NCBI RefSeq assembly: GCF_025352645.1
Contig: NZ_JANXSO010000150.1
Span: 1-64,000, forward strand
Reading direction: 5' to 3'
Length of the DNA stretch: 64,000 bases
DNA from: Iodobacter sp.
GTDB lineage: Bacteria > Pseudomonadota > Gammaproteobacteria > Burkholderiales > Chitinibacteraceae
Made by a program: the position numbers and the translations under genes
Notes under the pieces: generated by a model
What the model saw: the letters and a program-made list of their open reading frames with translations, nothing else
What the model was told of the DNA's origin: nothing
Database searches by the model: none
Shown here: piece by piece, positions 39,611-50,710 of the stretch
How the letters are laid out: every line of letters starts with the position of its first letter
How positions within the stretch are numbered: the stretch's first letter is position 1

Positions 39611-40762
39611 CTAGGCCTTTGCAAGCGGAGCCAGCTGCCATTGCCCATCCAGCAATTTAAGCTCGCGATCAACACTCACTTCAGATAAAACCACACCCAA
39701 ATCAACCATGACGATTTCGCCAGCGCTGCGCAATTCACGAATCGCAAGCAGCAAAGCTGCATCATCCCCGCTCGGAGCCAATATTCCTGCGCGCAAACAA
39801 GGAAACGGCAGCGCAGAAAACTCACGCAAATCCATACTAAAGCCGGTTGCGGGCCGTGAACGACCAAATTTTTCGCCCACACTATCATAACGGCCACCAC
39901 GGGCAACCGCGTTGGTAAATCCTTTTGCATATGCGGCAAAAACTAAACCGGTATGGTAATAACTGCTGCGTAATTCAGACAAATCAAAGTGCGCGGCAAT
40001 GCCACGCAACTGCAAGGCCGCGGTGAGTTGCTCCAAGCTATCAAGTGCAGCCAATATTTTTGGCAACTGGGGTAGCTTTGCCCGTGCAGCAGCCAGCACT
40101 TCGCTACTGCCATAAAAAGAAGGGAGCAGTAATAAGCCAGCCTGTAAATCTGCGGGGATACCTGCCGTTGTTTCACGAATAGTGGCGACATCTTTTTGCT
40201 GCAGAGCAGCAAACACTTCCGCGCGCTGGTTGCCCTGCAAACCCGCAGCATCAGCTAAAGCATCAAACAAACCAAGATGGCCAATATCCAAACGTGGTGC
40301 ACTTAAGCCCGCCAAAGCCAAACTTGCAAACATCAGCTCCACCGCTTCTACATCGGCAGCCACACCCGCACAGCCATATATTTCCGCCCCGATCTGCCGA
40401 GGCTCACGAGTCGACAACACGCCATCAGGCCGAGTATTCACTACTGATCCTGCGTAGCAAAGCCGAGTGACGCCTTGGCGATTCAAAATATGTGCATCAA
40501 TTCTAGCCACTTGCGGGGTGATATCCGCGCGCAAACCCATTTGCCGACCAGTTAACTCATCAACCAATTTAAATGTTTTCAAATCAAGCGCACTGTCATC
40601 TTGTGTAAACAAAGACTCCACATACTCAATCAGTGGCGGGGCAACTTGCTCGTAACCATAGCAGGCAAATAGATCAAGCACCTTGCGCCGCAACGCCTCA
40701 ATCTGCCGAGCTTCTGAAGGCAAAACGTCGGAAATATACTCGGGTAGTATCCAATTACGCAT
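39611..40762 (-). CDS. hisZ: ATP phosphoribosyltransferase regulatory subunit HisZ
   Basis: 383 residues. A catalytically inactive paralogue of histidyl-tRNA synthetase that activates the short HisG in histidine synthesis. The start MRNWILPEYISDVLPSEARQ, motif 2-like region MGLRADITPQVARI and the C-terminal GGRYD segment are typical. The true HisRS (hisS) is elsewhere in the window, supporting this assignment. A hairpin at 40783-40812 precedes it. Confidence 0.95.
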   Translation of the reverse strand: MRNWILPEYISDVLPSEARQIEALRRKVLDLFACYGYEQVAPPLIEYVESLFTQDDSALDLKTFKLVDELTGRQMGLRADITPQVARIDAHILNRQGVTRLCYAGSVVNTRPDGVLSTREPRQIGAEIYGCAGVAADVEAVELMFASLALAGLSAPRLDIGHLGLFDALADAAGLQGNQRAEVFAALQQKDVATIRETTAGIPADLQAGLLLLPSFYGSSEVLAAARAKLPQLPKILAALDSLEQLTAALQLRGIAAHFDLSELRSSYYHTGLVFAAYAKGFTNAVARGGRYDSVGEKFGRSRPATGFSMDLREFSALPFPCLRAGILAPSGDDAALLLAIRELRSAGEIVMVDLGVVLSEVSVDRELKLLDGQWQLAPLAKA

Positions 40763-40782
40763 TTAGTTTTCTTCAAACAAAG

Positions 40783-40812
40783 GCCCGCCCGTACTTGGTG
40801 TACGGTGCGGGC
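40783..40812 (-). terminator. Hairpin between hflC and hisZ
   Basis: GCCCGCCCGTAC (40783-40794) pairs with GTACGGTGCGGGC (40800-40812), with one bulge, followed on the minus strand by CTTTGTTTG. Probable terminator or attenuator after hflC. I looked in this 267-bp gap for the DUF2065 gene found there in relatives and did not find it. Confidence 0.65.
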
Positions 40813-41029
40813 ACAAGCATCGACCATTTGAAAGTTACTCTAAGCCATTTTAGATTAATGACTCGAGCCCCATGAAGCAATTCAAACAATCTATTAAAAG
40901 AGGTCTAGCCCAAGCAACAAGGCCAAACCTAAGAGCAATCATAAAGTTATTTTACCACCATTAAGGCCTGTGTTTTTGTACTGAGCGAGCAAACTACAAA
41001 TTCAGTGCAAAAACCCAAACAGCAGCCAC

Positions 41030-41899
41030 TTACTTCGCCTTAGGATTCTTCATATATTTAAAGAATTCTGAGCTAGGATCAACCACCATCACATCGCTCT
41101 TCTTGGCAAAGCTTTGCTTATAAGCATCCATGCTCTTATAGAAAGCATAGAATTCTGGATTACGCCCGTAAGCCTCACCATATATAGCAGCGGCTTTGGC
41201 ATCGCCCTCACCCTTGATTTGCTGGGCTTTGTTATAAGCATTAGCCAGTGTGACTTCGCGCTGACGATCTGCATCCGCTTTGATTTTTTCAGCTTCAGCC
41301 GAGCCTTCGGCACGCATTTGATTTGCAACCGCTTTACGCTCAGACTGCATACGCTCATACACAGAATTGAGCGTGGCATCCTCTAGCTCAACGCGCTTGA
41401 TGCGCACGTCAATCACTTGCACGCCAATACGGGCAGCATCAGAATCGGCCACTTTGCGGACTGTATCCATGACTTCATCGCGCTTACCTGAAATCACGTC
41501 TTGCACCGTGCGTTTACCAAACTCATCGCGCAGCATATTGTTTACCGTATTACGTAAACGCTCTACTGCCTTACGTTGATCAACACCGACTGCCTTGTAG
41601 TATTTCTCTACATCGACGATTTTCCACTTAATAAAGCTATCCACTTTAACGTTCATTTTTTCAATTGTCTGGATACGCGCAGGCGTTTCTTCATCAATCG
41701 TTAAAATGCGCTTATCAAAGTAGCGAACATCTTGCAATAAAGGGATTTTAAAGTTAATCCCTGGATTTTTAATAACCCGAACCGCTTCAGAAAACTGGAA
41801 TACCACCGCATATTGGCGCTGATCAACAGTAAAGAATGACAATGAGAATACAAACAAAGCCAATAAAACCAAGGCTAAAGTAGAAAGAACTCGATTCAT
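41030..41899 (-). CDS. hflC: HflC, subunit of the HflKC modulator of FtsH
   Basis: 289 residues. An N-terminal signal anchor (residues 4-24, VLSTLALVLLALFVFSLSFF) and a SPFH/band-7 domain (FFTVDQRQYAVVFQFSEAVR onward), then a coiled region rich in Ala/Glu (AEGSAEAEKIKADADRQREV). With HflK it forms a large periplasm-facing ring around FtsH. It lies 12 bp after hflK. Confidence 0.95.
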   Translation of the reverse strand: MNRVLSTLALVLLALFVFSLSFFTVDQRQYAVVFQFSEAVRVIKNPGINFKIPLLQDVRYFDKRILTIDEETPARIQTIEKMNVKVDSFIKWKIVDVEKYYKAVGVDQRKAVERLRNTVNNMLRDEFGKRTVQDVISGKRDEVMDTVRKVADSDAARIGVQVIDVRIKRVELEDATLNSVYERMQSERKAVANQMRAEGSAEAEKIKADADRQREVTLANAYNKAQQIKGEGDAKAAAIYGEAYGRNPEFYAFYKSMDAYKQSFAKKSDVMVVDPSSEFFKYMKNPKAK

Positions 41900-41911
41900 G
41901 CTGCTCTCCCC

Positions 41912-43081
41912 TTAGCGGCCGTCGCGCGTTGAAGCGCGAACATTACGATTAACAGCATCATTCGCTGCAGCAGGCTCAGCCACTTTAGCCGCTTCTGCCG
42001 AAGCAGGAGCCGCCGCTGGTGTGGTCATTTGCATCAATTTATCCAAGGGCAAGTAGAGCAGATTGCCATTTGATTTTTGATCAATTAGCAATTTGGTGGT
42101 GTTCTGAAACACCTGCTGCATAGTGTCAAAATACATCCGGTCTCGTGTGACTTGAGGCGCTTTTGCATATTCTGTCGCTACCTGTTTAAAGCGAGATGCA
42201 TCACCTTCTGCCTGCGAAACTACGCGTGAGCGGTAACCTTCTGATTCTTCAGAAAGACGTGCGGCCATACCGCCGGCCTTAGGGATCACATCATTTGCGT
42301 AAGCCGTACCCTCATTAATCAAACGCGCCTTGTCTTGACGCGCTTTAACCGCATCAGAGAACGCAGCTTGCACTTGATCAGGCGGCTGTACATCAGAAAT
42401 ATTCACTCGTGAAACAGCCACACCTACACCATAACGATCCAGCAGGTTTTGGACGATTTCCTTGGTATCTTCACCTATTTTACCGCGACCTTCATTGAGC
42501 ACGTAATCAACTTTATTTTTACCCACCACTTCACGGATGGCAGTTTGGGCAATTTGCTTGACCAAATCTTTAGCATCACGATCGGTAGTACGGTTAAAGA
42601 ACACAAAGTCATGCGCTGATTTGAGGTTGTATTGCACTTCAAGCCGAACTTCAAGAATATTCTGGTCGCCCGTTAGCATCATCGATTCGTCTCCAGCACG
42701 GCCTTCACCACCTGGTGTGCCGACTTCAAGGCTACGAATTTCAGTCATGTTCACGATTTCACGTGATTCAATAGGCCAAGGCAGATGCCAATGCAAACCT
42801 GGCTTTTCTACCGTTTCTACATAACGGCCAAAACGCATGATCACCGCGTTTTCACGCTCATCAACCACATAAAATCCAGATGCGGCCCAAAGCACAGCTA
42901 CAGCAACCGCTACGACAACGGCAGCACCTGCACCGGCGCGGCTACTACCACCGCTAGGCTGCTGGGGTGAGCCATCCCCGCCAAATAGGCGAGAGATTTT
43001 GCTGGTGATATTTCGAATAATTTCATCCAGATCAGGCGGGCCATTACGGCGACCGCCCCATTGCGGGTCATTTTGACTCAT
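41912..43081 (-). CDS. hflK: HflK, subunit of the HflKC modulator of FtsH
   Basis: 389 residues. A Gly/Pro-rich cytoplasmic N-terminus (QWGGRRNGPPDLDE), membrane helix at 52-70, band-7 domain (YVVDERENAVIMRFGRYVET) and a C-terminal Ala-rich tail. The start overlaps the hflX stop region by 14 bp, and hflC follows directly. Confidence 0.95.
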   Translation of the reverse strand: MSQNDPQWGGRRNGPPDLDEIIRNITSKISRLFGGDGSPQQPSGGSSRAGAGAAVVVAVAVAVLWAASGFYVVDERENAVIMRFGRYVETVEKPGLHWHLPWPIESREIVNMTEIRSLEVGTPGGEGRAGDESMMLTGDQNILEVRLEVQYNLKSAHDFVFFNRTTDRDAKDLVKQIAQTAIREVVGKNKVDYVLNEGRGKIGEDTKEIVQNLLDRYGVGVAVSRVNISDVQPPDQVQAAFSDAVKARQDKARLINEGTAYANDVIPKAGGMAARLSEESEGYRSRVVSQAEGDASRFKQVATEYAKAPQVTRDRMYFDTMQQVFQNTTKLLIDQKSNGNLLYLPLDKLMQMTTPAAAPASAEAAKVAEPAAANDAVNRNVRASTRDGR

Positions 43082-44192
43082 TAGTTAACTCAGCTGTTTT
43101 TAGTGGATGGCTTAAAGCCTCAAGCAGCGCGGCGCGAAGTGCATCGAGCCCTGTCCCTTGGGTAGCACTCAAACGCACGGCGCAAATTCTACCATACTCG
43201 TCATGATCAACACTCGGAGGCATGTCGCGCAGATCAATCTTATTATTGACCATCAATTGTGGAATATGTTCCGCACCAATCTCACTTAATACTTTATTCA
43301 CCTCAATAATCTGCATATCACGCAATGGATGATTCACATCCACCACATGCAGCAGTAAATCGGCTTGAATCGTTTCTTCTAAAGTAGCATGAAATGCTGC
43401 GACTAAAGTATGCGGCAATTGCCGAATAAAACCCACGGTATCCGACAATACAATCGAATGCTCTGGATCAAGATAAAGCTTTCTAGATGTTGTATCTAAT
43501 GTTGCAAACAATTGATCCGCAACATAAATCTTTGATTTAGTTAATGCATTAAATAGCGACGATTTACCCGCATTAGTATAGCCAACAATAGCCACACTAA
43601 ACTGCCGATTACGTTCACGCGCTCGGCGCTGGGTAGCACGTTGCTTTTGCACCGTAATCAATTGATCTTTTAGGCGCTTAACCCGTGTACCAAGCAAACG
43701 GCGATCGGTTTCTAGCTGAGATTCACCTGGCCCACGCATGCCAATCCCACCTTTTTGCCTTTCAAGGTGAGTCCAACCGCGGATAAGCCGAGTAGAAATA
43801 TGCGACAACTGCGCTAATTCAACTTGCAATTTCCCTTCTGCAGTACGCGCACGCTGAGCAAAAATATCTAAAATCAGCGTAGTACGATCCACAACTCGAC
43901 ATTGCAATACTTTTTCTAAGTTTCGTTCTTGCGAAGGGGAAAGAGCATGGTTAAAAATAACCAACTCCGCTTCGTGAGCGCGCACTACTTCAGCAATTTC
44001 TTGAACCTTACCAGTGCCTGCAAAATAAGCACGATCTGGCCTACTGCGCTTACCCTCTACGGTTGCAAGAATATTTGCACCCGCACTTTCTACCAGTTGA
44101 ACGAATTCCTCAACACCATCTTGATAATCCACCTCACCAAAATCAAGGCAAACCAAGACAGCCCTGTCTCCACCCTTATGGCGCTCAAACAT
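43068..44192 (-). CDS. hflX: Ribosome-associated GTPase HflX
   Basis: 374 residues from the ATG at 44190-44192 (AAAAGG upstream); an upstream ATG would add 8 residues. It splits stalled or heat-damaged 70S ribosomes. The glycine-rich N-terminal domain includes GGIGMRGPGESQLETDRR, and the GTPase domain has G1 GYTNAGKSS, G3 DTVGF and G4 NKID. Downstream of hfq across a terminator-like hairpin, as in many proteobacteria. Confidence 0.96.
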   Translation of the reverse strand: MFERHKGGDRAVLVCLDFGEVDYQDGVEEFVQLVESAGANILATVEGKRSRPDRAYFAGTGKVQEIAEVVRAHEAELVIFNHALSPSQERNLEKVLQCRVVDRTTLILDIFAQRARTAEGKLQVELAQLSHISTRLIRGWTHLERQKGGIGMRGPGESQLETDRRLLGTRVKRLKDQLITVQKQRATQRRARERNRQFSVAIVGYTNAGKSSLFNALTKSKIYVADQLFATLDTTSRKLYLDPEHSIVLSDTVGFIRQLPHTLVAAFHATLEETIQADLLLHVVDVNHPLRDMQIIEVNKVLSEIGAEHIPQLMVNNKIDLRDMPPSVDHDEYGRICAVRLSATQGTGLDALRAALLEALSHPLKTAELTNESK

Positions 44193-44242
44193 GCATGACC
44201 TTTTAATCAAAAACACCGTGCCAAGCTGTTTAGCTCAACACA

Positions 44243-44277
44243 AAAAACCCCGAAAGACCCAGTCAATCGGGGTTTTT
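44243..44277. terminator. Terminator hairpin between hfq and hflX
   Basis: AAAAACCCCGA (44243-44253) pairs with TCGGGGTTTTT (44267-44277). A/T runs on both sides make it functional in either direction. It lies just after hfq on the minus strand, so hflX expression would depend on read-through or its own promoter. Confidence 0.85.
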
Positions 44278-44319
44278 AAACTGTACTACCGTCTCTACCT
44301 AATGGATCGACAAGATCTA

Positions 44320-44586
44320 TCAAGCATCAACCACTACATCAACAGGAGGCAATTGCCCAGCATGTTCATGTGGAATAGAAACAGGGCGAGAAGGCACAAC
44401 AGTTGAAATCGCGTGCTTGTAAACCATTTGCGTTACGTTATTACGCAACAAAACAACGTACTGGTCAAAAGACTCGATTTGCCCCTGTAATTTAATCCCA
44501 TTCACCAAGTAGATGTAAACAGGCACATGCTCTTTACGCAGTACATTCAAGAATGGGTCTTGCAACATTTGCCCCTTAGCGCTCAT
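44320..44586 (-). CDS. hfq: RNA chaperone Hfq
   Basis: 88 residues from the ATG at 44584-44586 (GGAG upstream). The hexameric Sm-like fold shows [20 protein letters not shown] and the Sm2 segment [14 protein letters not shown], followed by a short C-terminal tail ([16 protein letters not shown]). The proximal-face Gln8 and the lateral region are conserved. It pairs small RNAs with mRNAs. Located downstream of der. Confidence 0.97.
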   Translation of the reverse strand: MSAKGQMLQDPFLNVLRKEHVPVYIYLVNGIKLQGQIESFDQYVVLLRNNVTQMVYKHAISTVVPSRPVSIPHEHAGQLPPVDVVVDA

Positions 44587-44843
44587 TATTTTTTTCTCCA
44601 AATTCTTGTTATATCTTGATAGAGACAGTTGGGTCTTACGCTTGTCAGTCCGATGAAAACTTAGCAAAAAACACACAAGATCAATCAATAAAGGAGAAAA
44701 CCATTATTTATTAGCGATAAATAGCGGCATTACCCCCCTCCTCCTTGCTTATTTGCTTTTACGCTTCGTTTTGCAACGGACTGTTATAGTACAAAATGCA
44801 TTCTATGCCAAGTGCAAAAATTCCGAAATACTTTCAGACTTTA

Positions 44844-46235
44844 TCAGCGTTTACCGTATTTTTTAGGTTTACTACCCTTCAAATGCAGCATTGGCATTGC
44901 TTTAGCACCGGTCGGTTTTTTGTGCTCGTAAGGATTAACGTTCTTTTTAAACTGCACACGCAACGGTGTACCTTGCAAATTGAACATCTTCATAAAATGA
45001 TGCTCAAGATAGCGCCAATAAGAGTCTGGCACTTTTTCCAAAGCATTACCGTGCACAATCACCACAGGCGGATTAGTACCACCTTGATGGCAATAACGCA
45101 TTTTAGGGCGAATTTTGCCAGCAAGCGGTGGTTGTTGACGCTCAAGAGCGATTTCCAAACCACGCGTGAGCTTAGGTGTAGGAATTTTAATCATTGCAGC
45201 GGCATAAGCTTGGTCAATTGAGGCAAATAAATCGCCCACGCCTTGGCCTTTTAACGCTGAAATGTAATGGAATTTGGCGAATTCCAGAAAGCCCAATTTA
45301 CGATCAATTTCGCGCTTGATCATGTCTTTTTGGAACTGATCTGTGGATTCCCACTTATTGATCGCCACCACCAAGGCACGACCTGTTTCCAGCACAAAGC
45401 TAGCAATACGTGCGTCTTGATCCGAGACTTCTTGAGTTGCGTCTAACACCAAAACCGCCACGTTAGCGTCTTCAATCGCTTGCATTGTTTTGATAACCGA
45501 GAATTTCTCGATTACATCGGTGACTTTGCCGCGCTTACGCACACCGGCAGTATCAATAATGGTGTAGTTGCGATCATTGCGATCAAATTCAATGTAAATC
45601 GAATCCCGCGTTGTGCCCGGCTGATCGAAGGCAATCACACGCTCTTCACCCAAAATAGCATTCACTAAGGTGGATTTGCCCACATTAGGACGACCAATAA
45701 CGGCAAATTTGGGGTGATCAATATCTTCTTCTGGCTCAGGCTCAGGGAAGGCTTCCAGAATTTCATTGAATAGCAGACGTACGCCTTCACCGTGTGATGC
45801 GGAGATCGCGACGGGATGGCCTAAGCCCAATTCAAAGAAATCGGCACAGACCACGGAGGCATTCATCCCCTCCACCTTGTTCACCGCAACCCAAACTGGG
45901 CAGGTGGACTGGCGTAAGCGATTAGCAATAATTTTATCTTGCGGGGTAATGCCGTTACGACCATCCACAATAAAGACAATGCAATCGGCTTCGTCGACGG
46001 CTTGCAGCGTTTGCCGCGCCATTTCGAACATGATGCCTTCATCAACCACGGGTTCAAAACCACCCGTATCAACAACAAGGTAAGGCTTTTCGCCAACCAG
46101 ACCGTGCCCGTAGTGACGGTCACGCGTCAGGCCTGGAATATCGTGAACAAGTGCGTCGCGCGATTTGGTCAGTCGGTTAAATAGCGTGGACTTTCCGACG
46201 TTGGGACGACCAACCAGCGCAATTGTAGGTTTCAT
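44844..46235 (-). CDS. der: Ribosome-assembly GTPase Der (EngA)
   Basis: 463 residues with two tandem GTPase domains, G1 motifs GRPNVGKS at 9-16 and 181-188, and a C-terminal KH-like domain ending in a basic tail ([15 protein letters not shown]). Needed for 50S maturation. It starts immediately after the bamB stop, as in many beta- and gammaproteobacteria. Confidence 0.97.
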   Translation of the reverse strand: MKPTIALVGRPNVGKSTLFNRLTKSRDALVHDIPGLTRDRHYGHGLVGEKPYLVVDTGGFEPVVDEGIMFEMARQTLQAVDEADCIVFIVDGRNGITPQDKIIANRLRQSTCPVWVAVNKVEGMNASVVCADFFELGLGHPVAISASHGEGVRLLFNEILEAFPEPEPEEDIDHPKFAVIGRPNVGKSTLVNAILGEERVIAFDQPGTTRDSIYIEFDRNDRNYTIIDTAGVRKRGKVTDVIEKFSVIKTMQAIEDANVAVLVLDATQEVSDQDARIASFVLETGRALVVAINKWESTDQFQKDMIKREIDRKLGFLEFAKFHYISALKGQGVGDLFASIDQAYAAAMIKIPTPKLTRGLEIALERQQPPLAGKIRPKMRYCHQGGTNPPVVIVHGNALEKVPDSYWRYLEHHFMKMFNLQGTPLRVQFKKNVNPYEHKKPTGAKAMPMLHLKGSKPKKYGKR

Positions 46236-47375
46236 TTATTTAGCGCCCTGCTTTAGGCCTATTGAAAAAACATTACCAGCGAGCGTTTGCATAATGAAAT
46301 GCTCGCCAGCGACAAGCGGAGAAACAGCGATACGTGCGCCATCTGTAGCCAGTTGAGCGACAAAACTACCGTCTTCCGTATTTAAATAATGGGTATAGCC
46401 TTCAAAATCAGCCACAACCAAATATTTACCCAGCAAGGCCGGAGCCGAGACTGAGCGAGCGGCCAATTTATCTTGACGCCAAACACTACGGCCACTGTCA
46501 CGCTCAAAGGCATTGACATTACCCGCAGCATCTACCGCATAGACATAGCGATAATCCATCGCTAAACCAGACCAGCTCGATAATTCACGTGTCCAAGCGG
46601 CACTGCCACTTGCTGCATCAAAGCAGGCAACACGCCCCTGATAGGCAACGGCGCAAACCATACGGCCATCTACTACAGGAGGTGCCACCACATCGGTGAC
46701 ACGTTCAAGCTCAGTCGCGCCACGCGGAACTGCCACAGGGCTATCCCACTTTACACGACCGTCTTGCAATGAGAGGGCAACTAAACGCCCACCCGACATA
46801 CCAGCATAAACCACATCACCAGAAATAGTGACGGCGGCATAGTTTCGTAAAATTAATGAAGGCAATTGCTTTTGGTATTGCCACAACTGTTTGCCATCTG
46901 CACCCGCATAGGCACTGATTCGACCATCACCGGTTTTAACCACCACAATGCCATTACTTACAGCAGGAGGTGCCATAATTTCGCTAGAAGCTTGCGTTTT
47001 CCAGAGGAATTTTCCAGTACGATCATAAGCAAGCACTACGCCCTTAATAGAGCCTACCGCCACGACATCTGCACCTAGACCAACACCACCGGCAATGGCT
47101 TGCTCAGTTTTGATCTGCCAGCGGCTTTGCCCAGTCACAACATCCAAAGCTTGCAGCTTATCAGGAGCGCCAGCAACCACTAGTAGCTCAACATCGACAG
47201 CCGGTACAAAGCGGAACAACGTTTTTTCACCAACCGATGCACGCCATTGGGTCGTCACAGGCAATGTTTGCGCCACAACGGGCAAAGGCGATGGCTCTGG
47301 TGCATTGCTAACCGTGCCGCAAGCAGATAAAGCCAGTACAGAAGACGCTACAACAATGCGATAAAGAGCTTGCAT
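46236..47375 (-). CDS. bamB: Outer-membrane protein assembly lipoprotein BamB
   Basis: 379 residues. Lipoprotein signal with lipobox LSAC (Cys19), then an eight-bladed PQQ-type beta-propeller with repeated W-K/R-blades (GQSRWQIKTE, GKFLWKTQAS, GKQLWQYQKQ). Part of the BAM complex inserting barrels such as the porin and TpsB of this window. The TAATG junction with yfgM indicates coupling. Confidence 0.95.
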   Translation of the reverse strand: MQALYRIVVASSVLALSACGTVSNAPEPSPLPVVAQTLPVTTQWRASVGEKTLFRFVPAVDVELLVVAGAPDKLQALDVVTGQSRWQIKTEQAIAGGVGLGADVVAVGSIKGVVLAYDRTGKFLWKTQASSEIMAPPAVSNGIVVVKTGDGRISAYAGADGKQLWQYQKQLPSLILRNYAAVTISGDVVYAGMSGGRLVALSLQDGRVKWDSPVAVPRGATELERVTDVVAPPVVDGRMVCAVAYQGRVACFDAASGSAAWTRELSSWSGLAMDYRYVYAVDAAGNVNAFERDSGRSVWRQDKLAARSVSAPALLGKYLVVADFEGYTHYLNTEDGSFVAQLATDGARIAVSPLVAGEHFIMQTLAGNVFSIGLKQGAK

Positions 47376-48007
47376 TAAGAATTCCCCAGAGCTTCCAGTT
47401 TCACTTCCACGAATTTCACGTTTGGCGCATCTTTTGGCAATTTAGCTACGGCTTGCTTGTAAGACTCACGCGCAGCGACTTTATCACCCTTCAATAGCAA
47501 TACATCGCCTTTAGCCTCAAAGAACAAACCTGCAAAACCATTTTCTTCATTGGATTTCAATGTGAGCAAAGCATCGTCAAACTTTTTTTGATCTAATTGC
47601 ACAGCGGCTAAACGTAGGCGTGCGGCATCGCGTAAGCCCGCTTCTTTAGCACTGGCAATCACCCACTGCAATTGAGTGATTGCTGTGGCTGCATCGCCAG
47701 CGCTGAGGCTGGTTTTTGCCAACAACAGCGCAGCACGTGGTGTATACGCTGAACTGGCATACTCTTTTTTCAATGACTCAACCGCAGTTTTAAGCTTAGC
47801 GACGTCTTTTGCCTCGGCCAGTTTATCAAGCTCTGCATATAACACCCCCGCTTTAGCGGATTGTGATTCTACATAAGCGTTCCAGCCCTTCCAAGCCGAA
47901 TATCCCACCAAAACAATCAGCAAACCCACTGCAATAGACTTACCCCAACCATCCCAGAAGGCTTTGATTTCGGCAATTTGTTCTTGTTCTTGTAGATCGA
48001 AAGCCAT
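47375..48007 (-). CDS. yfgM: YfgM-family TPR protein, ancillary SecYEG subunit
   Basis: 210 residues. A short cytoplasmic N-terminus (MAFDLQEQEQIAEIKAFWDG), one membrane helix at about 24-41, and a periplasmic TPR-like domain. In E. coli this protein associates with SecYEG and PpiD and helps hand over envelope proteins. It lies between hisS (3 bp away) and bamB (overlapping). Confidence 0.9.
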   Translation of the reverse strand: MAFDLQEQEQIAEIKAFWDGWGKSIAVGLLIVLVGYSAWKGWNAYVESQSAKAGVLYAELDKLAEAKDVAKLKTAVESLKKEYASSAYTPRAALLLAKTSLSAGDAATAITQLQWVIASAKEAGLRDAARLRLAAVQLDQKKFDDALLTLKSNEENGFAGLFFEAKGDVLLLKGDKVAARESYKQAVAKLPKDAPNVKFVEVKLEALGNS

Positions 48008-48010
48008 TTT

Positions 48011-49285
48011 TTACTTCCCTTCACTTGAGATAATCAATGCAAGTTCAGCCAAAGCCACCGTGCGTTGTTCGCCCGCGCCTTCGCCATTGAGTGTTTTTAT
48101 ATTGGCGGTGTTTGCCTCGGCCTCGGCCTCACCAATCACCACCGCAAACCGTGCTTGGCTGGCATCCGCTTTTTTAAACTGAGATTTAAAACTACCACCA
48201 CCACAGTGTAAAAGCACATTAAGCCCACTAGCACGTAGCTGCTGAGCCGTTACAAAGGCCAAACGCCCAGCGGCATCACCCAAGTGCACGATATAAGCAT
48301 CTGGAGCAACGACAGAAACCGGCACGGCTTGTTCTTCAAGCAGCAGTAAGATGCGCTCGACCCCCATCCCAAAACCCACCGCAGGGCAAGGTTTGCCACC
48401 CAGCATTTCAACCAAGGTGTCGTAGCGGCCACCGGCAGCAATGGTACCTTGCGAGCCTAAATCTGTAGTCACCCACTCAAACACGGTGCGATTGTAGTAA
48501 TCAAGGCCACGCACCAGCCGCGCATTCACCTTATAAGCAATCCCTGCAGCATCCAGCAAGGCTTTTACACCTTCGAAGTGCTGACGTGAATCGTCCCCCA
48601 GAAAATCGATTAGCTTAGGAGCGTTTTCTGCCATTTCTTGTAAGGCTGGGTTTTTAGTATCAAGAACCCTTAGCGGGTTGGTGTACAGACGGCGCTTACC
48701 GTCTTCATCCAAGATATCTGTGAATTCTTCTAGGTAGGCAATCAACGCTTCGCGATGCGCGGCGCGCTCTTCCTTATCACCCAAGGAATTGATTTCTAGA
48801 CTGACGTTTTTTAAGCCAAAGCGCGCCCAAAGATCCGCCAACATCAAAATCACCTCGGCATCAACATCAGGTGTCGCCATGCCAAAGGCCTCAACACCAA
48901 TTTGATGAAACTGACGATAGCGGCCCTTTTGTGGGCGCTCATGGCGATACATCGGGCCCATATACCAAAGGCGTTGCGTTTGGTTGTAAAGCAGACCGTG
49001 CTCTACACAGGCACGCACACAACCCGCAGTACCTTCTGGACGCAGCGTTAGTTTTTCACCATTGAGCTTGTCTTCAAAGGAATACATTTCCTTTTCAACG
49101 ATATCGGTATGCTCCCCAACACCACGCACAAAGAGATGCGTCGATTCAACAATCGGCATCCGAATATTTTTGTAACCATACGCAGCCAGCCAATCACGCG
49201 TTACCTGTTCAAAATAAAGCCACGCAGGTGACGCATCCGGCAGAACATCGTTCATGCCGCGAATACCTTGAATCTGATTTGACAT
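48011..49285 (-). CDS. hisS: Histidyl-tRNA synthetase
   Basis: 424 residues, class II. The N-terminal [21 protein letters not shown], motif 2 [14 protein letters not shown], the histidine-specific [14 protein letters not shown], and the C-terminal anticodon-binding domain ([16 protein letters not shown]) are all present. Located between ispG and yfgM, with a palindromic element in the spacer to ispG. Confidence 0.97.
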   Translation of the reverse strand: MSNQIQGIRGMNDVLPDASPAWLYFEQVTRDWLAAYGYKNIRMPIVESTHLFVRGVGEHTDIVEKEMYSFEDKLNGEKLTLRPEGTAGCVRACVEHGLLYNQTQRLWYMGPMYRHERPQKGRYRQFHQIGVEAFGMATPDVDAEVILMLADLWARFGLKNVSLEINSLGDKEERAAHREALIAYLEEFTDILDEDGKRRLYTNPLRVLDTKNPALQEMAENAPKLIDFLGDDSRQHFEGVKALLDAAGIAYKVNARLVRGLDYYNRTVFEWVTTDLGSQGTIAAGGRYDTLVEMLGGKPCPAVGFGMGVERILLLLEEQAVPVSVVAPDAYIVHLGDAAGRLAFVTAQQLRASGLNVLLHCGGGSFKSQFKKADASQARFAVVIGEAEAEANTANIKTLNGEGAGEQRTVALAELALIISSEGK

Positions 49286-49297
49286 TGAATTTACTAT

Positions 49298-49415
49298 GTA
49301 GGGTGGACATGTTTACATGCCCACGCAGTTTCGGATGATGGGCAGCTTACTCATACCCACACGGCAAATTATATACATCTAATAGCAGTGGGCAAAAACA
49401 CCTTGCCCACTCTAC
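49298..49415. repeat. Paired GTGGGCA palindromes (REP/BIME-like element) between ispG and hisS
   Basis: The left hairpin starts GTAGGGTGGACATG and ends CATGCCCACGC (49298-49326); the right hairpin starts AGTGGGCAAA and ends TTGCCCACTCTAC (49387-49415). The outer ends are mirror images (GTAGGGTGG / CCACTCTAC). The element fills nearly the whole 143-bp spacer of an operon that is otherwise tight. Confidence 0.82.
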
Positions 49416-49428
49416 ATATCACCTTTGC

Positions 49429-50706
49429 TTAAACCACCTTCAGCGCAATCACCTTAGGCTTGACTTCCTGACGCTTAGCGCCGCCCTCAGCATAACGGGT
49501 CTGCACATAATCAAGCACAATGGCTTGAAACTCGGTACTGATTTGATCGCCCTTTAAGGTCACGGTTTTTTCACCATCTACGTAGACAGGGCATACAGGG
49601 ATTTCACCTGTTCCTGGCAAGGAAATGCCAATATCTGCCAGCTTGGATTCACCAGGACCATTCACCACACAGCCCATCACCGCCACCGTCATATCGGCGA
49701 CCCCTGGGTACTGCAAGCGCCAAATGGGCATTTGCTCGCGCAAAAAGCTTTGGATACTGGATGCTAATTCTTGGAACACCGTTGAAGAGGTACGGCCACA
49801 GCCTGGGCATGCAGTCACAAGCGGCGTAAACGAGCGCAAACCCATGGTTTGTAATATTTCTTGCGCCACAATAATTTCAGTACGCCTATCCCCGCCCGGC
49901 TCTGGCGTCAGGGAAATACGAATGGTATCGCCAATGCCTTCTTGCATCAGCACGGACAAGGCCGCAGTGGATGCCACAATACCTTTTGAGCCCATGCCCG
50001 CTTCGGTCAAACCCAAATGCAGCGGATAATCACAACGTGTGGCCAAAGAGCGATAAACCGAGATCAAATCTTGCACATGCGATACTTTGCACGACAATAA
50101 AATTTGATTGGGGTCCAGCCCCCAGCCAATCGCCTGATCTGCGGATTCTAGCGCGGAAACAATCAAGGCCTCACGCATCACCGCATCCGCAGACAAAGGC
50201 TGAGCCAGCTTTGCATTGGTATCCATTAATTTAACGACAACGCTTTGATCTAAAGAACCCCAGTTCACACCAATGCGAACTGGTTTTTTATACTTAATCG
50301 CCTGCTCAATCATAAACGCGTATTTTTCATCGCGCTTACTGCCTTTGCCAACATTACCAGGGTTAATTCGATACTTAGCCAAAGCTTGCGCACAATCTGG
50401 GTAATCTCGCAGCAAGCGGTCGCCATTAAAGTGAAAATCTCCCACTAGTGGCACATCACAACCCATCGCGTCTAAATTGGCACGGATCGTGGCCACCTGA
50501 GCCGCCGCTTCTGGGCTATTTACCGTAATGCGTACCACTTCAGAGCCCGCTTTCCATAGTTCATACACCTGCTTGGTTGTAGCAGCGGCATCAGCAGTAT
50601 CGGTATTGGTCATGGACTGCACCACAACCGGATGGTCTGACCCCACCCAGACATTGCCAATCTGAACTTGGCGCGTTTTGCGGCGGGGGATTGAAATCGT
50701 TGTCAT
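49429..50706 (-). CDS. ispG: 4-hydroxy-3-methylbut-2-enyl diphosphate synthase IspG (GcpE)
   Basis: 425 residues. It converts MEcPP to HMBPP in the non-mevalonate isoprenoid pathway using a [4Fe-4S] cluster, ligated by Cys300, Cys303 ([11 protein letters not shown]) and Cys346 ([10 protein letters not shown]), with the following Glu. The TIM-barrel domain starts [20 protein letters not shown]. It lies 4 bp after the rodZ-like gene. Confidence 0.97.
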   Translation of the reverse strand: MTTISIPRRKTRQVQIGNVWVGSDHPVVVQSMTNTDTADAAATTKQVYELWKAGSEVVRITVNSPEAAAQVATIRANLDAMGCDVPLVGDFHFNGDRLLRDYPDCAQALAKYRINPGNVGKGSKRDEKYAFMIEQAIKYKKPVRIGVNWGSLDQSVVVKLMDTNAKLAQPLSADAVMREALIVSALESADQAIGWGLDPNQILLSCKVSHVQDLISVYRSLATRCDYPLHLGLTEAGMGSKGIVASTAALSVLMQEGIGDTIRISLTPEPGGDRRTEIIVAQEILQTMGLRSFTPLVTACPGCGRTSSTVFQELASSIQSFLREQMPIWRLQYPGVADMTVAVMGCVVNGPGESKLADIGISLPGTGEIPVCPVYVDGEKTVTLKGDQISTEFQAIVLDYVQTRYAEGGAKRQEVKPKVIALKVV

Positions 50707-50710
50707 TGGT

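Noticed and set aside
40763..41029. DUF2065 gene expected between hflC and hisZ
   Set aside because: Reading the minus strand found only a 30-codon frame with a stop and no DUF2065 pattern.
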